Shown piece by piece: positions 5,688 through 5,700 of a DNA stretch of 5,700 nt. Made by a program: the position numbers and the translations under genes. Origin of the DNA: Clostridia bacterium (GTDB lineage Bacteria > Bacillota > Clostridia > Christensenellales > Borkfalkiaceae); the NCBI GenBank assembly GCA_017646555.1, contig JAGCMG010000130.1, positions 1-5,700 of the forward strand, written 5' to 3'. How positions within the stretch are numbered: position 1 is the stretch's first letter; every line of letters begins with the position of its first letter. Under the pieces are notes generated by a model. It saw nothing but the letters and a program-made list of their open reading frames with translations, was not told the DNA's origin and made no database searches.

Positions 5688-5700
5688 GCATTAAAAAATA

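Overview
The window comes from an AT-rich, low-GC genome with Shine-Dalgarno sequences of the Bacillota type (AGGAGG, AAGGAG), sigma-A-like promoters and Rho-independent terminators. The standard genetic code is used (TGA ends the DUF2156 gene). A gut-type member of Bacillota, probably from class Clostridia, fits best. Nothing in the window fixes the genus. Coding density is high: the largest gap between genes is 126 bases, and there are no RNA genes, insertion sequences or CRISPR arrays.

Layout. (1) At 1-263 (minus) lies the N-terminal part of aspartyl-tRNA synthetase, cut by the window edge, with its own promoter at 296-324. (2) At 350-1246 (minus), directly upstream of aspS, is a DUF2156 protein of the GNAT-fold family related to the aminoacyl-tRNA-dependent domain of MprF. 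(3) At 1373-2083 (plus) is a collagen-like surface protein: a Cys-rich head, 29 Gly-X-Y triplets and a BclA/TNF-like C-terminal domain. It ends at a strong hairpin (2089-2119) shared with the convergent gene that follows. (4) At 2146-5672 is a compact sugar-use locus: a cytoplasmic GH39-like glycosidase (minus), a divergent AraC-family regulator (plus) and an MFS transporter (minus) that meets the regulator tail to tail with a 4-base overlap.

How the genes fit together. The transporter, the glycosidase without signal peptide and the cupin-HTH regulator look like one unit: import of a small glycoside, its cleavage in the cytoplasm, and control by the sensed sugar. The aspS-DUF2156 pair recalls the fungal AspRS-DUF2156 fusion enzymes that move aspartate from Asp-tRNA to a lipid. 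This raises the testable idea that the bacterial protein also uses Asp-tRNA.

Other points worth a second look: predicted leaderless or near-leaderless transcripts for the regulator and the transporter; a terminator buried in the 3' coding end of the transporter gene; cassette-like 36-base repeats in the collagen gene; and the complete absence of GATC from the 5700 bases.
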